A DNA stretch of 64,000 nt. Source: Bimuria novae-zelandiae CBS 107.79. Taxonomy: Eukaryota; Ascomycota; Dothideomycetes; Pleosporales; Didymosphaeriaceae. The first letter of the stretch is position 1, and every line of letters starts with the position of its first letter. Below, piece by piece: positions 59,540 to 64,000 of this stretch. Both the position numbers and the translations under genes were made by a program. Below the pieces are notes generated by a model. The model was not told the origin of the DNA. It searched no databases and was given only the letters and a program-made list of their open reading frames with translations. The DNA lies in contig ML976794.1 of assembly GCA_010015655.1 (NCBI GenBank), positions 1 to 64,000 of the forward strand, in the 5' to 3' direction.

Positions 59540-60778
59540 AAATTAGATTGTTTGCTAAGGGCGTCTATCGCTTTATTAGCTATTCTTACTAGGCAGATAA
59601 TTTAAAGTTATATTTTACTAACTATTTAGACTACCTAGTCTGCCTTCTATTAAGCTTCTTCGTAGTTATAAAGTAGGTAAAGTTTAAGTAGTTTAAAAAA
59701 TTTACTTAATAAGCTATAATAATTATACTATTACTAGTATAGCTCGTTACCTAGTAATACCTCAGTTTTTTAAGTCCTTAGGCTTACTATCTAGGCCCGT
59801 AGCTTCCTGTATCTAGTCCTTAATCTAAGATATCTTAGAAAACTCTTAAACCTTATACTACTTATATTATTATTAATATATAGCGTAAGCTTCCTAGATC
59901 CTGTCGGATTCGTAGACTCCTAGAATCCCGTGTTAAGAGTAGTCTAGAGTTAGGCACTCTTGTCTTACTAGTGCGTAATGTCCTAGGTAGTTGTCCGACG
60001 AGGCTGCTTCTTCTTATAGGCTTAGATACGCCACACATTGTAGGTGGCACTTATCCTATAGCGTTAGCAGATACTCCTCGTCTCGTCCTGGCTACGTTAT
60101 TCCTGTTAGCGTAGTAGGGTCCCTCGGGTCCAACCCTTGCGGGAACTATTCGGTTTCGAGCTTCTGTTGCATGTGTAGCTTACACGTGTTTAGGAAACAC
60201 TTGTACTATCCGTTCTACTTGTGGTGCTTTGCCTAGTAGAGTGGAAAGTATTTATAGTAATTATTAGTTGCTATGTATTAGTTTTTATTAAGTTAGTAAT
60301 AGTCCGGGTCTCCTAGGATGCGAGCCGCCTTAGCCCACTTCCTTTAGTGCCGTGGGCACACCTTTTTTATGCATTGCCACTACTTGGCGCGCGGGTGTTA
60401 TTCTACCATCGTGATTTAGAAGAGGTGTTGTTTTAGGATTCCTTGTATTTTTTCTGCTAACTAGTAGACGTCCCATATATGCGGCCCTTGCACGATTACC
60501 TTTTCTATACACTAGGGTGGATAGTACATTCCGCTATTGCACATCTAGCACGTATTATTTGCTAGGTAGTTAAATATATTATGTTCGCGCAGGACCCTTC
60601 GTACCTCAACCTACTCTATAGGTAGTTTAGGAATTTCCTACGTAAGATCCTCGTCTTCGCTGGCCAGAGTTGACATAGCTATTACTATATTAATAAGGTT
60701 AGTTGTATTAACCTCCGTCTTCTGCTTTTTGCAGTCTTTGGCGAAATATCTCTATTCTCTATAGCGAAGGCATGCTCT

Positions 60779-61195
60779 GGTCTAGGTTAAGGTAGTAAGG
60801 CTAAAGTAGCACTTTATAGATTATTTAATAATATAAATTAATGCGACAACTGAGCGCGTGGCTATATAATTTAATTTTATAAAAATAAAATAACTATTAG
60901 TCTATATAATAGAACGTACTTGCATAGAAGATATGTAAGTTAACTATAAGGAGCATAACATAGGAAACTATCTTGTATAAATATCCCTCTTATCCTATAA
61001 AGTCCTATAATATCCTATACCTCGTGCCTATAGGATCTCTTGGGATTCCTGGGACGTTACGTGACCTAAGTTACGTGGTCCTACGGTGTCCTATATGCTT
61101 GGCGTCTGGGACAGCCTAGGATATTACGTCATCCTTGAGTGGGGCTCGTGTACCGTTATAAGGCTCGCTTGCCCCGATGTTCCTAGGTTATAACA
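60779..61195 (-). repeat. LTR of Gypsy C (right copy)
   Basis: Matches the left LTR from the GGTAAGG/AGTAAGG core to TTATAACA; its outer ~30 bases are not alignable by eye. Confidence 0.8.
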
Positions 61196-62692
61196 TAGGC
61201 GGTCTCTAATAATTTTGATCTCTAAAAACTACTATAGGTTATTACTACTAGTAAGTATAAATTTAGTACTTATTATTACTAGAGCAGCTTTAGCAGCTTA
61301 CTTCTATAATTTATTATAAGTCATAATAAAGTTATCTATATAGAAAAAAATAATAATACTATCCTTAAGAAGATAACATGGCTCCTAGGACACTATTTTA
61401 AGACTAATATCGCGGAGCGTTGATGCAAACTCTCTCTGCCAAAGTAGTAGAGATATGTGCAGTCCATATAGTGCTTTGTGTAGTTGGAGGACTGTCCTTG
61501 CTCTAGAGTAACCGTGGGGCATTCTCATGTAGATTTCGCTGTCCAGTTTTGCGTGAACGAAAACGTTTGTAACGTAATGTTAAATAAGCTCTAGGTTAAA
61601 CTAAGCTATAATTACTATACGCATAAAAAGATTATTTTATAAGTATTATAGCGTAGGTTTCCTGTAAGGTAAAGTACTATTATTGGTTACCTATTATAAC
61701 TAGTTATACCTTACACTTCTATAGTTAATAGTATTTATTAAACTTATAAGTATAAATTTATATGTAATTAAGAACATAATATCTTACTGCTTTGACTAAA
61801 AAGGTATCTACCTTACTCTAGAACTTTATTTTACACTAACTCTAAAGATAGGATTTTTCGACTTTTTTTCTATAAGAAATATAGTAGATAATCTTTAAGT
61901 TTGTCTTTGCAGGTAGGTAGTTTTAGTAGTAAGCTTTAGTATAGTTTCTTACTAGTAATAATTATGCGCTTTAGCTATACCTTATTAAGAGTCTTTTTAT
62001 TAATAAGACTACGGAGATCCTGCTTTTATGCCTGATATAAAAGCGACGACCTAAAGGCTTATTTATTATTACCTAGTCTATACTATTAAGGTTAGTTTAG
62101 CTTAATTGCCTCCTGCTATTAGTTATATAAGATGTATTATTAGTAGTAGCGGTAAAAGAGATATTGAATATGTATACATAACTTTCTTATTTTACTTATA
62201 TTTAAGAGCTTCTTTAATCTCTTCCTCTAGCGCTTTACTAATTGTTTTATTTTTTAAAATAGGACTTAGTAGCCTACTTTTATTAAGGTAAAGGGGATAA
62301 CTCTATTAATCGCACCTAGGCTACTATTTCTTTTAATATACTATATATAAACTTATCTATTAAATCTTTAGTTTTATCTAAGAACATAGTATTCTTGTCA
62401 AATATTACGTCGCGAGTACTAATTATCTTTACTAGAGAAGGAATCTATATCCTCTAGACATTACTTAATTTATAGCTAACTAGATAACCTATCTAGGCTT
62501 TAGGGTCTAGCTGCTAGAGCTTTCTCTTACTACGTTTAATGTTATTAGTTATAGTAAAGGCCTTACAGCTATAGACTTTTAAGTAAGCTTAATTTAGCTT
62601 TTTTAGTTAGGTAACAATACCGTTCTAGAAAGCTACTATTATAAAGAATACTTTATATAAAGATTACTATTAATTAGCGTAATTTAGGATTT

Positions 62693-63169
62693 TGTTATGA
62701 GGCTCTCACACCTTGTTCCGATCCGGGTTAGGGCGGTAAGGTATCGTGGTGCTTCACGGATTATTCAGTGGTACAAGTTGATGCGACACTTAGCGCGAGG
62801 CTAGACAATCCAATCTTATAACGAAGTAAGATAACTATTAGTCTGTATAGGAGAACGTACTCGCACAGAAGATATGTGAGTTAACTACAAGGAGGGAAAC
62901 AACATAGGAGAATCGTCACACTATATACCAGTCTGTTTCCTCCCTTGTCCCTGGGTGCTCTGTCGTTCCCCACAGAGCGCAGTCGCTCTGTGGGCCCTTA
63001 CAGAGCGTCGGTGTGTCGGCGCTCTGTCCGCCAAGACAGAGCGTCGTCACGTGATACATTGGTCCGGCGTGTTGCCCTACGGCCCTCGTGCCGTGCGACC
63101 TGCGTCCCTTCCTGGACACCTCGTCCACCATAGAGATTCATTCCTGCGCTATCCTTCGGGATCGTAACA
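62693..63169. repeat. Solo LTR, nearly free of RIP
   Basis: 477 bp, starts TGTTATGAGG and ends GATCGTAACA, flanked by a perfect 5-bp duplication GATTT (62688-62692 and 63170-63174). Its left half matches the Gypsy C LTR (TAGGGCGGTAAGG, GAACGTACT, CACAGAAGATATGT). It is GC-normal although the sequence on both sides is RIP debris of the Copia element. The right half holds repeated ACAGAGCG/CGCTCTGT motifs. Confidence 0.92.
62960..63048. repeat. Cluster of ACAGAGCG / CGCTCTGT inverted motifs in the solo LTR
   Basis: At least three copies of ACAGAGCG and three of GCTCTGT alternate within about 90 bases, so several hairpins can form. They may be part of the LTR RNA structure. Confidence 0.75.
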
Positions 63170-64000
63170 GATTTAATTATAGGGGTAGACTATAGCTTAG
63201 GTAATCTTAAACTATATTTACTAAAATAAGTTAGTGTTAAGTCGTATTGCACGTGCTTTTTCTTTACTATACCACTTAAGTATTTAGTCCCTCTATTTTA
63301 TACTTAAGTATTAGGTGCTAAAGGCTTAATCCTAATCTCTTACGTCAGGCACTACTTTTTAATATTTACTTTAATAAACGAGATCCTATCATTAGATTTA
63401 ATTACTTTTACTATAATACTATATTATACTTTTATAAATAGTATAAAGGTGCTAAGTAATTTAATAATTAAGCGTGCTAGGTAATTATCTTCAAAGTAGA
63501 AGCCCTATGCGAAGCTAGAGAATTAATTAATTATTAGTATTTAGCTCTTCTCTTTTATTAAGCTCTCTACTTCGTAGTTATAAAAATTAATTACAACTTG
63601 CTTACTAGGACCTTTAGTTAGCTCCTTAGCTCGCTAGCGTATTTACTATTTTAGTTTTACTTTACCGTAGGCATTATACTTAATAGGAAGGAAGCCTTTA
63701 ATTTTTATCCCTTTAAATTACTATACGAGGTGTTTAAGAGCCTAAGAGCCTAAAGGCCTAAATAGCCTAATTATTAGTGCTAGGTTAATACGTTTACTTT
63801 TTATAATCTTCATTTAATGCGTATGTTAGTCTTATAGATAGCATGCGTAGCTTTAGTAGGAGTACTACTTGCTATCCTTATCCTATATTCCAATACCCAC
63901 TATCTATATAACTCTTAAAGTTCTACTAATATAATATTATCTCTTCTCTTTAGAGTTATTAGGTCTACTTTTATATCCCACTAAAGGCCTTGCCTTTAAA

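Larger units (their letters stand above)
56990..61195 (-). mobile_element. Gypsy LTR retrotransposon 'C' with assembly gap
   Basis: LTRs at 56990-57434 and about 60779-61195, and a perfect 5-bp target duplication TAGGC at 56985-56989 and 61196-61200. The left LTR starts TGATATGAG and both end TTATAACA. The minus strand carries a gag-like region at about 60730-59640 (VRRVLREHNIFNYLANN, then MCNSGMYYPP) and integrase at about 59000-58600 (LRNKRLYNFILVIV, KIFTSSYQNIFTTTLGIKHK). Reverse transcriptase is not seen; a run of ten N lies between the two, so it may be missing from the assembly. The 5' edge of the right LTR is degraded. Confidence 0.83.
54192..64000 (-). mobile_element. Ty1/Copia retrotransposon, RIP-inactivated, split by three insertions, right end outside the window
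   Basis: The minus-strand polyprotein is readable in order. The integrase end is near 63400-63180 (PNTQVQNGGTKY), then, beyond the solo LTR, LDPKAWIGYLVSYK at about 62540-62460. Reverse transcriptase is at about 61600-61200 (a YTKHYMDC-like block, then FLEIKIIRDRL). RNase H is at 54740-54200 (VAKEALFTL, KLQTKLQYINIYN, IKALLANKWNRFLDALGL). Insertions: solo LTR 62693-63169, Gypsy C 56990-61195, pogo element 2 at 54745-56591. Removing them restores frame continuity at each tested junction. Stops replace Gln and Trp codons throughout. Confidence 0.85.

Noticed and set aside
62945..63167. Open frames inside the solo LTR
   Set aside because: They exist only because the LTR is not RIP-mutated; the LTR is non-coding.
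33141..64000. Subtelomere or centromere
   Set aside because: No true telomere array or satellite was seen; all AT-rich sequence that could be read is nested, RIP-mutated transposons. Position on the chromosome cannot be decided.

Overview
The window reads as nuclear DNA of a filamentous ascomycete (Pezizomycotina; a dothideomycete is plausible but not proven). The evidence is short spliceosomal introns of about 46-140 nt with GT...CTAAC/CTGAC...AG signals, fungal-only families such as the SAT4/rhodopsin-domain membrane proteins, fungal transposon families, and a sharp split between gene-dense normal-GC DNA (about 1-26 kb) and very AT-rich transposon debris (about 33-64 kb). The debris carries the mark of repeat-induced point mutation (RIP): CAG/CAA/TGG codons turned into TAG/TAA, TpA excess and CpA depletion.

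Layout. 1-5 kb: two convergent SAT4-type rhodopsin-domain membrane protein genes. 6-7.8 kb: a RIP-mutated Tc1/mariner element with perfect 40-bp ends, lying 235 bp upstream of a flavin monooxygenase gene (7990-9865). 10-11.1 kb: a broken short-chain dehydrogenase gene. 11.6-14 kb: dynamin-like GTPase VPS1. 14.7-17 kb: V-ATPase catalytic subunit A (VMA1), nine exons, with one intron whose 3' end reads AT where AG is expected. 17.5-18.9 kb: a third SAT4-type gene. 21-22.8 kb: a possible small Ser-rich protein and the complex I zinc subunit (NDUFS6 type). 23.2-25.9 kb: a one-exon FG-repeat nucleoporin-like protein. 26.4-28.9 kb: a piggyBac-like relict. 29-33 kb: a normal-GC island holding a bHLH regulator (31604-32485) and a long hairpin.

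33-64 kb is a nest of transposons whose order of insertion can be read from the sequence. A Tc1/mariner transposase gene (about 35.3-53.5 kb, minus) was split by Gypsy A (35535-50041, TSD TATAG), itself split in gag by Gypsy B (36298-44149, 161-bp LTRs, TSD AGGAC/AGAAC), and also hit by a Mutator-like MITE (50699-51127, perfect 10-bp TSD) and a pogo element (51668-53483). To its right a Copia element (minus, running off the window end) was split by a second pogo element (54745-56591), by Gypsy C (56990-61195, TSD TAGGC) and by a solo LTR (62693-63169, TSD GATTT). Removing each Gypsy or the solo LTR together with one TSD copy rejoins the reading frame of the host transposase or polyprotein. The solo LTR is almost free of RIP, so it is probably the youngest event.

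VPS1 and VMA1 both serve the vacuole/endosome (membrane scission and acidification) and lie in tandem on the minus strand. The sequence gives no evidence that they are co-regulated, and no biosynthetic cluster, CRISPR array or tRNA was found. Exon coordinates were derived by hand from reading-frame continuity and splice signals; family calls come from recognised motifs, not database searches.
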